From Pseudomonas alkylphenolica (lineage in GTDB: Bacteria; Pseudomonadota; Gammaproteobacteria; Pseudomonadales; Pseudomonadaceae): a stretch of 64,000 nucleotides of DNA. Numbering within the stretch: position 1 is the stretch's first letter; every line of letters starts with the position of its first letter. The notes under the pieces are model-generated. The model made no database searches. It worked only from the letters and a program-made list of their open reading frames with translations, and was not told the DNA's origin. Below are positions 19,171 to 28,442 of this stretch, one piece after another. The translations under genes were made by a program, and so were the position numbers. The DNA lies in contig NZ_QJRG01000034.1 in NCBI RefSeq assembly GCF_004025535.1, forward strand, positions 558,001 to 622,000, in the 5' to 3' direction.

Positions 19171-19200
19171 AATAGTAATGTTTCTTATTAAGCGCTTCAA
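19171..19200 (-). promoter_or_regulatory. fecI promoter overlapped by a Fur-like site
   Basis: On the minus strand TTGAAG (19195-19200) is 17 bases from TACTAT (19172-19177). The AT-rich spacer and -10 (19171-19189) match the 19-bp Fur consensus at about 11 positions, a modest score. Position across the core promoter fits iron repression, as known for fecI genes. Confidence 0.5.
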
Positions 19201-19552
19201 TCGAAGATCACAGCGACCGACGAAGCGTAAAACGAGAAAAAACTGCACGAAACCGTCGGTCGGAGCGCTTGAAAAAAGCGAGAAAAAATATGAACGGCCA
19301 CACCATTCACCCACGCAAACGCCTTGGATAAAACGAAGCAAAAATCGCCACCTTTTCAACGACTTTTGCCCTGATTTTCCCGCATAAAAGCCACTCTTGG
19401 CCAATTAGCCGACTTTCAACACGATCTGCGCTTATGCAGGTATTTTTAACGCTTTTGTCATCAAATTGAACATCTACTGTTTACCTGGGTCGGTTACAAA
19501 GTGGCTGGCCGAACCACGGCGACAGGCGTGTGCAAAATCGCGACATTTTTTG
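19201..19552. other. Intergenic region fecI / speC, AT-richer than surroundings
   Basis: No gene seen. It holds a 9-bp inverted repeat, CGACCGACG (19214-19222) and CGTCGGTCG (19254-19262), just upstream of the fecI -35 box. A run of A-rich sequence with a small GCGCTT/AAGCG hairpin lies near 19267-19280. These could be regulator sites for fecI or chance. Confidence 0.4.
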
Positions 19553-19581
19553 TTGATCTTGAGCCCCTCAGGTCCTAAAGT
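19553..19581 (+). promoter_or_regulatory. Candidate promoter of the speC leader
   Basis: TTGATC (19553-19558), 17-base spacer, TAAAGT (19576-19581). Transcription would begin near 19588, about 200 bases before the speC ATG. Confidence 0.45.
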
Positions 19582-19587
19582 TCGCGC

Positions 19588-19690
19588 CGAACGTCCATGC
19601 TGGAAACGATCCATCCGGCTCAAGTACTGACGACGAGACAGCAAGGTCACCCGTAGCTCGCTTTATCACGCACGGATGACCTTTTTGCTT
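19588..19690 (+). ncRNA. Candidate leader RNA / small RNA ending in an intrinsic terminator upstream of speC
   Basis: Between the candidate promoter and the speC start lies a strong terminator-like hairpin. AAGGTCACCCGT (19643-19654) pairs with ACGGATGACCTT (19672-19683), 11 pairs with one mismatch, and a T-run (19682-19686) follows. A transcript stopping there would be about 100 nt. The remaining leader up to the ATG at 19792 has no coding sequence I trust. It may be an attenuator controlling ornithine decarboxylase or an independent small RNA sharing the promoter. I do not recognise it as a named RNA family. Confidence 0.45.
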
Positions 19691-19791
19691 TCGGCGACAT
19701 GCCTTGGGAAGTAGGCGAACCAAAGTGGGGATACGGAGGACGTTCAGTTGCAGCCACTTATTTTTTCAGTTTGCCCATGGAGTCCCTAAGC

Positions 19792-20955
19792 ATGTCGATT
19801 CAGGTCGAAGACTACTTCGCGCGCGATACCTTTCAAAAAATGAAAGCCTTCGCCGACAAGCAAGAAACCCCGTTCGTACTCATCGACACGCAGATGATCA
19901 GCCAGGCCTACGATGACCTGCGCGCCGGTTTCGAATTCGCCAAGGTCTACTACGCGGTCAAGGCCAACCCGGCCGTCGAGATCATCGACCTGCTCAAGGA
20001 AAAAGGCTCGAGCTTCGACATCGCCTCGATCTACGAGCTGGCCAAAGTGCTGAGCCGCGGCGTCAGTGCCGACCGCATCAGCTATGGCAACACCATCAAG
20101 AAATCCAAGGACATTCGCTACTTCTATGAGAAGGGCGTGCGTCTGTATGCCACCGACTCCGAAGCCGACCTGCGCAACATCGCCAAGGCCGCACCGGGCT
20201 CGAAAGTCTATGTGCGCATCCTCACCGAGGGTTCGACCACCGCTGACTGGCCGCTGTCGCGCAAGTTCGGCTGCCAGACCGACATGGCCATGGACCTGCT
20301 GATCCTCGCCCGCGACCTGGGCCTGGTGCCTTACGGCGTGTCCTTCCACGTTGGCTCGCAGCAGCGCGACATCAGTGTCTGGGACGCGGCGATTGCCAAG
20401 GTCAAGGTCATCTTCGAGCGCCTCAAGGAAGAAGACGGTATCGAGCTCAAGCTGATCAACATGGGTGGCGGCTTCCCGGCCAACTACATCACCCGTACCA
20501 ACAGCCTGGAAACCTACGCCGAAGAAATCATCCGCTTCCTCAAGGAAGACTTCGGTGATGACCTGCCAGAGATCATTCTCGAGCCTGGCCGCTCGCTGAT
20601 TGCCAACGCCGGCATTCTGGTCAGTGAGGTCGTGCTGGTGGCGCGCAAGTCGCGTACCGCCGTCGAGCGCTGGGTATACACCGACGTGGGCAAGTTCTCC
20701 GGCCTGATCGAAACCATGGATGAGTCCATCAAGTTCCCGATCTGGACCGAGAAGAAAGGCGAGATGGAAGAAGTGGTCATCGCCGGCCCGACCTGTGACA
20801 GTGCCGACATCATGTACGAGCACTACAAGTACGGCCTGCCGCTGAACCTGGCCATCGGTGACCGCCTGTACTGGCTGTCGACTGGCGCCTACACCACCAG
20901 CTACAGCGCGGTGGAATTCAACGGCTTCCCGCCGCTGAAAGCCTACTACCTGTAA
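19792..20955 (+). CDS. speC: Ornithine decarboxylase, fold III (eukaryote-like / alanine-racemase fold)
   Basis: PLP enzyme of 387 residues that makes putrescine from ornithine. The PLP lysine lies in 'KVYYAVKANPAVE', followed by 'SFHVGSQQRD' and 'EPGRSLIANAG', which bind phosphate. The catalytic Cys motif 'AGPTCDSADIMYE' from the partner subunit is intact, and 'CDSAD' supports ornithine rather than diaminopimelate as substrate. ATG 19792 follows GGAG and gives the family N-terminus; the 31 extra codons open upstream lack a ribosome site. Single gene with a long leader and its own terminator. Confidence 0.93.
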   Translation: MSIQVEDYFARDTFQKMKAFADKQETPFVLIDTQMISQAYDDLRAGFEFAKVYYAVKANPAVEIIDLLKEKGSSFDIASIYELAKVLSRGVSADRISYGNTIKKSKDIRYFYEKGVRLYATDSEADLRNIAKAAPGSKVYVRILTEGSTTADWPLSRKFGCQTDMAMDLLILARDLGLVPYGVSFHVGSQQRDISVWDAAIAKVKVIFERLKEEDGIELKLINMGGGFPANYITRTNSLETYAEEIIRFLKEDFGDDLPEIILEPGRSLIANAGILVSEVVLVARKSRTAVERWVYTDVGKFSGLIETMDESIKFPIWTEKKGEMEEVVIAGPTCDSADIMYEHYKYGLPLNLAIGDRLYWLSTGAYTTSYSAVEFNGFPPLKAYYL

Positions 20956-20957
20956 CG

Positions 20958-20985
20958 AAAAACGGGGCCGAAAGGCCCCGTTTTA
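20958..20985 (+). terminator. Rho-independent terminator of speC
   Basis: AAAACGGGGCC, loop GAAA, GGCCCCGTTTT: a GC-rich 11-bp stem with flanking A and T runs immediately after the speC stop. It can also serve the convergent Sel1-repeat gene. Confidence 0.9.
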
Positions 20986-21000
20986 CTTTCAGGTGGCGGT

Positions 21001-21759
21001 TCAGGCCGCAGCAGTCAGGTGCGCCAGGCGTGCCTGATACGCCGCAGACAGCTTGCGGAATTCAGGCTGTTCGGCCTGTTCCAGGGCGGGTCCGGCGACC
21101 CTCAGGAAGTTCACGTTGCCGCCCTCCAGTGCCCGCTGCAGCCACACCAGTGCCTCCTGCGTCTGGCCCTGAGCGGCGAGCACGCCGGCATGACTGAACT
21201 GCCCACGAAAATCCCCGGCCTCGGCCGAGCGCTGGTACCAGCGCTGTGCACCGGGCACATCACGCGGGCAATGCACGCCCTCCTCCAGGTAGCGCCCGAG
21301 CAGGTTCATCGACTTGGCGTGCCCGAGTTCGGCCGCTTGCCGATAACAGGACAGCGCCGTCACCGGGTCCTCGGCGACACCGCGCCCGGTGGCAAGCAGA
21401 TTGGCATAGTTGTACAGGCCCCAGTCCAGGCGGGCTTGCGCCGCCCTGGCGTAATGCCGTGCAGCTAGCGCCTGGTCCACCTCCCCGCCCCAGCCATGCT
21501 CCAGGCAGCGTCCGAGCATGTTGTCGGCCATGGCACTGCCGCGGCTGGCGGCAATGGCAAACCAGCGCCGCGCCAGGGCAGGGTCTTTTTCGATGCCACG
21601 GCCATCGAGCAGGATCTGCCCAAGCAGTAGCTGTGCCTCGACAATGTCCTGCCCCGCCGCTGCCACCAGCGCCTGAGCGGCCTTTGCCGGGCTGTGCTCA
21701 AGCATCTGGGCGAATTGCTGGCTGTCCAGCTCCTGGCGGTTGCGCAAGGCAAATGTCAT
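21001..21759 (-). CDS. Sel1-like (TPR) repeat protein linked to piuC
   Basis: Predicted 252-residue alpha-helical repeat protein without signal peptide or membrane helix. Sel1-type units are visible from about residue 40 to 190: 'AQLLLGQILLDGRGIEKDPA', 'ADNMLGRCLEHGWGGEVDQA', 'LYNYANLLATGRGVAEDPVT' and 'SMNLLGRYLEEGVHCPRD'. It starts 3 bases after the piuC stop, so the two are co-transcribed. The same pair adjoins piuA in P. aeruginosa (PA4516-PA4515, from memory). The role is unknown; Sel1 repeats usually scaffold protein contacts, so help to PiuC or iron-regulated signalling is conceivable. Confidence 0.8.
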   Translation of the reverse strand: MTFALRNRQELDSQQFAQMLEHSPAKAAQALVAAAGQDIVEAQLLLGQILLDGRGIEKDPALARRWFAIAASRGSAMADNMLGRCLEHGWGGEVDQALAARHYARAAQARLDWGLYNYANLLATGRGVAEDPVTALSCYRQAAELGHAKSMNLLGRYLEEGVHCPRDVPGAQRWYQRSAEAGDFRGQFSHAGVLAAQGQTQEALVWLQRALEGGNVNFLRVAGPALEQAEQPEFRKLSAAYQARLAHLTAAA

Positions 21760-21762
21760 GGC

Positions 21763-22443
21763 TCAGACCTCTACCCAGCGACGCAACAAGTTGTGATAGG
21801 TACCGGTGAGCTGAATCAGCGCCGGGTGCTCCGGCATGTCGGCGGTGAGCGCCTGAATGGCGTTGTCCATCTCGAACAGCAAGGCACGCTGACTGTCTTC
21901 GCGCACCAGGCTCTGGGTCCAGAAGAATGCGGCATAGCGTGCGCCGCGCGTGACCGGGTTGACCTTGTGCAAACTGGTGCCCGGGTATAACACCAGATCA
22001 CCGGCCGCCAGCTTCACTTGCTGAACGCCATAGGTGTCCTGGATCACCAGTTCACCGCCGTCGTAGTCCTCGGGGTTGCTCAGGAACAGGGTCGAGGACA
22101 GGTCGGTACGCACCCGCTCGTGGCTGCCACGGGGCTGGCGCAGGGCGTTGTCGATGTGAAAACCGAAATTGCCGCCTTCGCGGTAGCAGTTGATCAGCGG
22201 CGGAAACACCTTGTGCGGCAAGGCCGCCGACATGAACTGCGGGTGCTGCCAAAGGCGCTCGATCAGCGCCGTGCCGATCTCCTTGGCCAGCGGGTGCCCC
22301 TCGGGCAACTGCAGGTTGTGCTTGGCCTTGGCCGACTGGTAGCCGGCGGTGATCTTGCCATCCGCCCACTCGGTCTGCTCCAGCGCTTCACGAATACGTG
22401 CGACCTCCTCGGTGGAGAACAGTCCGGCAATGTGTAGCAGCAT
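21763..22443 (-). CDS. piuC: PiuC, Fe(II)/2-oxoglutarate-dependent (PKHD-type) dioxygenase
   Basis: Non-haem iron hydroxylase of 226 residues, exactly the usual length. The Fe ligands are His-x-Asp in '[13 protein letters not shown]' and the distal His in '[18 protein letters not shown]', whose Arg binds 2-oxoglutarate. ATG 22443 gives the conserved N-terminus '[17 protein letters not shown]'; the 46 upstream codons are spurious. It lies divergent from the siderophore receptor piuA with a Fur box between. In P. aeruginosa piuC is iron-repressed; its substrate remains unclear, possibly a siderophore or its breakdown product. Confidence 0.92.
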   Translation of the reverse strand: MLLHIAGLFSTEEVARIREALEQTEWADGKITAGYQSAKAKHNLQLPEGHPLAKEIGTALIERLWQHPQFMSAALPHKVFPPLINCYREGGNFGFHIDNALRQPRGSHERVRTDLSSTLFLSNPEDYDGGELVIQDTYGVQQVKLAAGDLVLYPGTSLHKVNPVTRGARYAAFFWTQSLVREDSQRALLFEMDNAIQALTADMPEHPALIQLTGTYHNLLRRWVEV

Positions 22444-22582
22444 GGCGCAAGCCCCTGGGATCAGTAAGGACGTCAATGGTATTGATTCCCATTGACTCTC
22501 CACAAGCCTTTTCCGAGGGGTGCGACGTTTCAGCACGAAAAACCCGTCAAAAGTAAATTGTAAAGAATGTAAATTTCTCACT

Positions 22583-22629
22583 AATAATAATTACTCTCAA
22601 TTGCCACTCATATTTGTTTACATTATATT
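22583..22629 (+). promoter_or_regulatory. piuA promoter with Fur box
   Basis: The Fur box AATAATAATTACTCTCAAT (22583-22601) matches AATGATAATGATTCTCATT at 15 of 19 positions. It abuts a promoter with TTGCCA (22601-22606), a 17-base spacer and TATATT (22624-22629), giving a 5' leader of about 27 bases. Position over the -35 explains iron repression; divergent piuC may share the box. Confidence 0.7.
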
Positions 22630-22662
22630 TCGCGGCCTTTGAAACCGGGGAAGGGGACCACC

Positions 22663-24948
22663 ATGCCGCGTCACTACGTGCCAACCGCTGTCAGTTCACC
22701 ACGCTTGCTCGCCTCTGCCATTGGCGTAGCGATCACCGCTACCTCTGCAGGCCACATGGCTTACGCCGCAGATGCCGAGCCCGCAAAGAACGGCGCGATT
22801 GCCCTGGACGCGACCAGCGTTACCGGCCAGTCCGATGCTGCCAGCACCGACTACAAAGTCGAAAGCGCAGCCTCGCAGAAGTACACTGCGCCGCTGGTGG
22901 ACACCCCTCGCTCCATCACCGTCATTCCGCAGCAGGTACTCAAGGACACCAATGCCCTGACACTGCAGGACGCCCTGCGCACCGTGCCAGGCGTAACCTT
23001 CGGTGCCGGTGAAGGCGGCAACCCGCAAGGCGACCGTCCATTCATCCGCGGCTTCGATGCCCAGAGCGACACCTTCCTCGACGGCGTGCGCGACACCGGC
23101 GCCCAGACCCGCGAAATATTCGCTGTAGAGTCGGTAGAAGTCAGCAAAGGCCCAAACTCCACCTTTGGTGGCCGTGGCTCAGCCGGTGGCAGCATCAACC
23201 TGGTGAGCAAGCGTGCGCATCTGGGCAACTCGTTCGACGGTGGTTTCACCTGGGGCTCCGACCAGACCCAGCGCTACACCCTTGATGGCAACTACCAGTT
23301 CACCGACAACGCTGCCGGCCGTCTGAACCTGATGAGCCACGAAAGCAACGTTGCCGGCCGCGACAAGGTCAACTATGACCGCTGGGGTATCGCACCTTCG
23401 CTGGCATTCGGTCTGGGCACCCCGACACGGGTCAACCTTGACTACTACCACATGGAAAGCGATGACCTGCCTGATTCGGGTATCCCTTACAGCATCCCGA
23501 CTACCGGTAGCGGTGGCCGCACCTCGGCCAACCCGGACAAACCGGTCGATGGCGGCGACAGCAGCAACTTTTATGGCCTGACCGACCGCGACTTCCGCAA
23601 AACGCGCACCGACATCGCCACCATTGCTGTCGAGCACGACCTGACAGACTCGCTGACCGTCAAGAACACCCTGCGTCACGGCAACAGCATGCAGGACTAC
23701 ATCCTGACCCAGCCTGACGACAGCGCCGGCAACGTCAACCGCGGTGGTGTATGGCGTCGCGCCAACACCCGTGTCGGCAACACGGCCACCACCACCAACC
23801 AGACCGATCTGTTTGGCGAATTCGTCCTGGGTGGTTTCAAGAACAACTTCTCCACCGGTATCGAGTTCACCCATGAAGATGCCGACAAGCAGAGCTACAC
23901 CGTTACCCCGAACAGCAAGCTGACCAACTGCACCGGGCCAAGCAACGGCGGCAGCTGCACCTCGCTGAGCAACCCGAACCCGGATGACGTCTGGACCGGT
24001 ACCACGGCGCGCAACTACGCGGGCACCGACACCTCCAGCACCACCCGCGCACTCTATGCGTTCGATACCATCGAGCTGGACCCGCAATGGCTGCTGAATC
24101 TCGGCCTGCGGTACGACCACTTCACCACCAAGTTCCGCACCTACAACGCTGCAGGCGCTACCACCGTTACCAGCGGTGTAGCCAACAAGGGCGAGGACAC
24201 CAGTGAGTTCGTCACCGGCCAGGTCGGCCTGGTGTGGAAACCGCAGGACAACGGCAGCATCTACATTTCTTACGCCACAGCGGCCACGCCGCCAGGCTCG
24301 ATGCTGGGCGAGGGCACGGACAGCAACCCGGTGACCACGGCGACCGTCAAGAACGACATGGAGCCTGAAGAAACCACCAACTACGAAATCGGCACCAAGT
24401 GGGACTTGCTCGACCAACGACTGGCACTGACTGCTGCCCTGTTCCGTACTGAAAAAGACAACGCCCGTGTTCAGGTCGACACCACCACCTACGAGAACGT
24501 CGGTACCACTCGCGTAGAAGGCGTCGAATTGTCGGCAAGCGGCAAGATCACCGAAAAATGGCAAGTGTTCGCTGGCTACACCTACATGGAAGCCCGCCAG
24601 ATCGACGGCGGCCCAATGGGCAAGGCCAACGACGGCAACCAACTGCCTAACACCCCGAACAACTCGGCCAGCCTGTGGACCACCTACGCCGTCACGCCGA
24701 AGCTGACCATCGGTGGCGGAGCCTTCTACACCGACGAGGTGTATGGCAGCGTGGCTAACACCACCATGGTCGACAGCTATGTACGCTACGACGCCATGGC
24801 CAGCTACAAGCTGACCAAAAACGTCGATCTGCAGTTGAACGTACAAAACCTGACCGACGAAACCTATTACGACAAGGCCTACTCGACACACTTCGCCAAC
24901 CAGGCTGCCGGGCGCACTGCCCTGCTGACCACCAGCGTCCACTTCTAA
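22663..24948 (+). CDS. piuA: TonB-dependent siderophore receptor PiuA
   Basis: Outer-membrane receptor of 761 residues. The signal peptide ends 'MAYA' near residue 40. The plug has 'SITVIPQQVLKDTNALTLQD' and 'VEVSKGPNSTFGGRGSAGGS'; the barrel ends in the C-terminal 'TSVHF'. It belongs to the catecholate receptor group (PiuA/Fiu), which also takes up catechol-bearing beta-lactams. There is no STN domain, so it only transports. ATG 22663 follows GGGGA; a TTG 24 bases upstream is not needed. A loop near residues 430-445 has two Cys ('NCTGPSNGGSC') that may form a disulfide, as in related receptors. A terminator follows. Confidence 0.92.
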   Translation: MPRHYVPTAVSSPRLLASAIGVAITATSAGHMAYAADAEPAKNGAIALDATSVTGQSDAASTDYKVESAASQKYTAPLVDTPRSITVIPQQVLKDTNALTLQDALRTVPGVTFGAGEGGNPQGDRPFIRGFDAQSDTFLDGVRDTGAQTREIFAVESVEVSKGPNSTFGGRGSAGGSINLVSKRAHLGNSFDGGFTWGSDQTQRYTLDGNYQFTDNAAGRLNLMSHESNVAGRDKVNYDRWGIAPSLAFGLGTPTRVNLDYYHMESDDLPDSGIPYSIPTTGSGGRTSANPDKPVDGGDSSNFYGLTDRDFRKTRTDIATIAVEHDLTDSLTVKNTLRHGNSMQDYILTQPDDSAGNVNRGGVWRRANTRVGNTATTTNQTDLFGEFVLGGFKNNFSTGIEFTHEDADKQSYTVTPNSKLTNCTGPSNGGSCTSLSNPNPDDVWTGTTARNYAGTDTSSTTRALYAFDTIELDPQWLLNLGLRYDHFTTKFRTYNAAGATTVTSGVANKGEDTSEFVTGQVGLVWKPQDNGSIYISYATAATPPGSMLGEGTDSNPVTTATVKNDMEPEETTNYEIGTKWDLLDQRLALTAALFRTEKDNARVQVDTTTYENVGTTRVEGVELSASGKITEKWQVFAGYTYMEARQIDGGPMGKANDGNQLPNTPNNSASLWTTYAVTPKLTIGGGAFYTDEVYGSVANTTMVDSYVRYDAMASYKLTKNVDLQLNVQNLTDETYYDKAYSTHFANQAAGRTALLTTSVHF

Positions 24949-24962
24949 GTGCGCTGACCGGC

Positions 24963-24994
24963 AAGCCCCGTTCACTTCTGTGAGCGGGGCTTTT
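24963..24994 (+). terminator. Rho-independent terminator of piuA
   Basis: AAGCCCCGTTCAC (24963-24975) pairs with GTGAGCGGGGCTT (24980-24992) with one G-U pair, followed by TT. The next gene starts about 60 bases on, so readthrough may still feed it. Confidence 0.85.
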
Positions 24995-25052
24995 GTGTAT
25001 CAAGGCATAATGCGCGACGCATTCGCATTTGCGGCAAGACAAGGTGATTGAT

Positions 25053-27605
25053 GTGGTGAAGAAATCCCTGTTCCAACTGCACTGGTTCTTCGGCATCACC
25101 GCCGGTCTGGTGCTGGCCTTGATGGGCATTACCGGGGCGATCTGGTCGTTCCAGGATGAACTCCTGCGCTTGTTCAACCCCGACGTGCTCAAGGTCGAGG
25201 TGCGCCAGGAAGGCGTGTTGCCCATGCCCGAACTGGTGCGCCGCGTCGAGGCCGCACACGGCGACAAGGTCGCCATGCTCACGGTCGATACCCAAGGCGA
25301 TACCGCCGCGCGCGTGTTCTTCACCCCGCCACCGGGCGAGCGCCGTGGCCAGATGCGCTACGTCGACCCCTACACCGGCAAGCTGCAGGGCGATGTCAGC
25401 GGCCAGGGTTTCTTCGACCTGATGCTGCGACTGCACCGTTTCCTGGCCATCGGTGATACGGGCCGGCAGATCACCGGCGCCTGCACCCTGATGCTGATTT
25501 TCTTCTGCCTCTCCGGCCTGTACCTGCGCTGGCCGCGCAAGGCGCTGAACTGGCGGGTATGGCTGACTCTGGACTGGGCGAAGAAAGGCCGTGCGTTCAA
25601 CTGGGACCTGCACGCCGTATTCGGCACCTGGTGCCTGCTGTTTTATCTGCTGTTCGCCCTCACCGGCCTGTTCTGGTCCTACGAATGGTACCGCGAAGGC
25701 TTGAACAGGCTGCTGGGCGACGGCCCGCGTGCCGGTGAGCAGCACAAACGTGGCGAAGGCCGTGGCCGCCCGGGCGGCGCGCCGGGTAAAGACGCCAAGC
25801 CCCTGGTCGTCGACTATGACGCCGTCTGGGCCAGCCTGCAGGCCGCCGGCGGCCCGGGCATGGCCACCTACAACCTGCGCCTGCCCCCGGCCGGCGGACA
25901 ACCGGCGACCGTGTTTTACCGGCTGCAAGGCGCTGAACACGAACGCGCGTTCAACACCCTGACCATCGACCCGGCCAGCGGCCAGGTGAAAAAGCATGAT
26001 CGCTATGCCGACAAGTCGTTCAAGGCGCAGTTGCTGGCCAGCGTCTATGCCTTGCACGTCGGCAGCTACTTCGGCCTGACCGGACGCATCCTGGTGACCA
26101 TCGCCAGCCTGACCATGCCGCTGTTCTTTGTCACCGGCTGGCTCCTGTACCTCGACCGGCGCCGCAAAAAGCGCCAGGTGCGTGCCGCACGCAACACGCT
26201 GGCAGCAACCGATGCCCAGGGCGAGAGCTGGCTGGTCGGCTTCGCCAGCCAGAGCGGGTTTGCCGAGCAACTGGCCTGGCAAAGTGCCGGGCAATTGCAG
26301 GCAGCGGGTTTGCCGGTGCAGGTGCGGCCCTTGGCCGAACTGACCGAGAGCGATCTCCAGCAGGCCGAGCGCGCACTGTTTGTGATCAGCACCTTCGGCG
26401 ATGGCGAGGCGCCAGACAGCGCTCGCGGTTTCGAACGCAAAGTACTGGGTCAACCCTGGGCCCTTAACAACCTGAACTATGCCCTGCTCGCCCTCGGCGA
26501 CCGGCAGTACCCTGACTTCTGTGGCTTTGCGCGACGGCTGCAGGCCTGGCTGGTTGAACGCGGCGCCACCACCGCCTTCGCCCCCGTTGAAGTCGACAGC
26601 GCCGACCCTTCAGCTTTGCAACATTGGCAGCAGCAACTGGCCCAGCTGACCGGCAGCACACCGCCAGCCGCCTGGCAGGCACCGACATTCAGCAACTGGA
26701 GCCTGGTCGAGCGCACTTTGATGAACCCTGGCAGCCAAGGCTCAGCCATCTATCTGCTGGGCTTCAAGCCAGAGCAGCCTGCGCAATGGCAAGCGGGCGA
26801 CCTGGTGGAGATTCTGCCGCGTAACAGTGCAGATAGCCTTGCCCTGTTTCTGAAAGGACTGGGACTTGAAGGCGACACCCAGGTTCAGGTCGACGGCCTG
26901 CAGGAAACCTTGCTTCAAGCCCTCGCTGGCCGACAACTGCCCAAGAGCCGCGAGCACCTGGTTGGCCTGCACGCCCAGGCCTTGGTCGATGCGCTGATTC
27001 CGCTGGCGGCGCGGGAGTACTCGATTGCCTCGATTGCCAGTGAGGGTGTGCTTGAACTGATCGTGCGCCAGGAGCGTCACCTCGATGGCAGCCTAGGGCT
27101 TGGCTCCGGCTGGCTGACCGAGTACCTGCCGGTGGGCAACAGCGTCAGCCTGCGCCTGCGCAGCAACAGTGGGTTCCACCTGCCGGCAGCAGCGACACCA
27201 ATGATCCTGATCGGCAACGGTACCGGAATTGCCGGGCTGCGCAGCCTGCTCAAGGCGCGGATCGTCGCTGGTGACCACCGTAACTGGCTGCTGTTCGGTG
27301 AGCGCAACCGGGCCCATGACTTTCTTTGTGAACACGAGCTGCAAGGCTGGTTGCACAACGGGTCACTGGCGCGCCTGGACCTCGCCTTCTCCCGTGATCA
27401 GGCGCACAAGGTCTACGTGCAGGATTGCGTGCGCGCGCAGGCGGCTGAACTGCGCCGCTGGCTTGACGAAGGCGCCTCGATCTATATCTGTGGCAGCCTG
27501 CAGGGCATGGCCTGCGGTGTCGATGCGGTGCTGAACGAGGTGCTTGGCGCAGGTGAAGTTGAGCGCCTGATCGAGCTCGGGCGTTACCGCAGGGATGTGT
27601 ACTAG
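25053..27605 (+). CDS. PepSY-membrane / flavodoxin / FNR-type fusion reductase
   Basis: Multi-domain redox protein of about 850 residues. Residues 1-380 are a PepSY-associated membrane module: helices near 10-35, 130-155, 190-215 and 350-375, with His in 'LFQLHWFFG', '[12 protein letters not shown]' and 'WDLHAVFG' that could ligate haem. Residues about 390-540 are flavodoxin-like ('[18 protein letters not shown]'). From about 560 there is a sulfite/cytochrome-P450-reductase-type FAD and NADPH module ('AAREYSIAS', '[15 protein letters not shown]', '[10 protein letters not shown]'). It would pass electrons from NADPH across the membrane, most plausibly to reduce iron from the PiuA siderophore. 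Start GTG 25053 (or 25056) follows AAGGTGA. Confidence 0.85.
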   Translation: MVKKSLFQLHWFFGITAGLVLALMGITGAIWSFQDELLRLFNPDVLKVEVRQEGVLPMPELVRRVEAAHGDKVAMLTVDTQGDTAARVFFTPPPGERRGQMRYVDPYTGKLQGDVSGQGFFDLMLRLHRFLAIGDTGRQITGACTLMLIFFCLSGLYLRWPRKALNWRVWLTLDWAKKGRAFNWDLHAVFGTWCLLFYLLFALTGLFWSYEWYREGLNRLLGDGPRAGEQHKRGEGRGRPGGAPGKDAKPLVVDYDAVWASLQAAGGPGMATYNLRLPPAGGQPATVFYRLQGAEHERAFNTLTIDPASGQVKKHDRYADKSFKAQLLASVYALHVGSYFGLTGRILVTIASLTMPLFFVTGWLLYLDRRRKKRQVRAARNTLAATDAQGESWLVGFASQSGFAEQLAWQSAGQLQAAGLPVQVRPLAELTESDLQQAERALFVISTFGDGEAPDSARGFERKVLGQPWALNNLNYALLALGDRQYPDFCGFARRLQAWLVERGATTAFAPVEVDSADPSALQHWQQQLAQLTGSTPPAAWQAPTFSNWSLVERTLMNPGSQGSAIYLLGFKPEQPAQWQAGDLVEILPRNSADSLALFLKGLGLEGDTQVQVDGLQETLLQALAGRQLPKSREHLVGLHAQALVDALIPLAAREYSIASIASEGVLELIVRQERHLDGSLGLGSGWLTEYLPVGNSVSLRLRSNSGFHLPAAATPMILIGNGTGIAGLRSLLKARIVAGDHRNWLLFGERNRAHDFLCEHELQGWLHNGSLARLDLAFSRDQAHKVYVQDCVRAQAAELRRWLDEGASIYICGSLQGMACGVDAVLNEVLGAGEVERLIELGRYRRDVY

Positions 27606-27617
27606 GGCTTGAGGCCA

Positions 27618-27639
27618 CATCGCCGGCTTGCCGGCGATG
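27618..27639. repeat. Palindromic hairpin (REP-like core)
   Basis: CATCGCCGGC / GCCGGCGATG with a 2-base loop, between two convergent genes. It has the look of a degraded REP core; there is no T-run, so its terminator value is doubtful. Confidence 0.5.
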
Positions 27640-27650
27640 GCATCAGCCGA

Positions 27651-28442
27651 TCAATGCAGCTCGAAGGTATCCGCGTCCAGATTGGCCGGAAAACGCGTAC
27701 GATAGGCCGCCAGGTCGGCCGAACTCAACACCGCGGTAAACACCCCGTCCGCCTCCCCCGCACTGAGCAGGCTTTCACCCTGGAAGTCCAGCACCTGGCT
27801 GTCGCCGCTGTAGGCAAAGCCCTTGCCATCCGTCCCCACCCGATTGACCGCAGCCACGTAGCACAGGTTCTCAATACCCCGTGCCGGCAACAGGCGGTTC
27901 CAGTGCTGACGGCGCGCTGCCGGCCAGTTGGCCGTGTACAGCAGCAGGTCGGTGTCCTGGGCATCGCGGCTCCAGACCGGAAAGCGCAGGTCGTAGCAGA
28001 TCAGCGCCCGTACCCGCCAGCCCTTTACCTCGAACTGCACCTGACGCTCGCCCGGGGTGTAATGCTTGTGTTCACCGGCCATACGGAACAGGTGACGCTT
28101 GTCGTAAAACAGGATGTCGCCGTCCGGTCGCGCCCACAGCAGGCGATTGCGGTGGCTGCCGTCGCCGGCCTGGATAATTACACTGCCAGTGACCACGGCA
28201 TCGAGCTTTTTCGCCTGGGCCTTGAGCCACTTGTAGGTCGGACCGTTTTCCGGCTCGCACAGGCTCTCGGAATCCATCGAAAACCCGGTGGTGAACATTT
28301 CCGGCAGGACAATCAGATCGGCACCCCGCGCTTGCTCCAGCAAGCCTTCGAAATGCTCGTAGTTGGCCAGACGGTCCTGCCAGGCCAGGGTTGTCTGCAC
28401 CAGGGCCACTTTCAGGTTAGGCAGAGCACTCAGATCGCGCAT
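27651..28442 (-). CDS. Omega-amidase-type carbon-nitrogen hydrolase (YafV-like)
   Basis: Nitrilase-superfamily amidase of 263 residues. The catalytic triad is visible: Glu in 'IVLPEMFTTGFS', Lys in 'YDKRHLFRMAGE' and Cys in 'ALICYDLRFPVW'. Proteins of this subfamily hydrolyse alpha-ketoglutaramate or alpha-ketosuccinamate, the products of glutamine transamination. ATG 28442 follows GGAG and gives the true N-terminus. It overlaps the end of the aminotransferase gene by 13 bases, strongly tying the two in function. Confidence 0.88.
   Translation of the reverse strand: MRDLSALPNLKVALVQTTLAWQDRLANYEHFEGLLEQARGADLIVLPEMFTTGFSMDSESLCEPENGPTYKWLKAQAKKLDAVVTGSVIIQAGDGSHRNRLLWARPDGDILFYDKRHLFRMAGEHKHYTPGERQVQFEVKGWRVRALICYDLRFPVWSRDAQDTDLLLYTANWPAARRQHWNRLLPARGIENLCYVAAVNRVGTDGKGFAYSGDSQVLDFQGESLLSAGEADGVFTAVLSSADLAAYRTRFPANLDADTFELH

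Noticed and set aside
19214..19262. 9-bp inverted repeat (CGACCGACG / CGTCGGTCG) upstream of fecI
   Set aside because: A 31-base spacing and lack of other support make it too weak to call a site; recorded only in the intergenic entry.
19135..19404. 90-residue N-terminal extension of FecI
   Set aside because: It lies upstream of and within the promoter and Fur-like site, is not coding-like, and FecI-type factors are about 160-175 residues.
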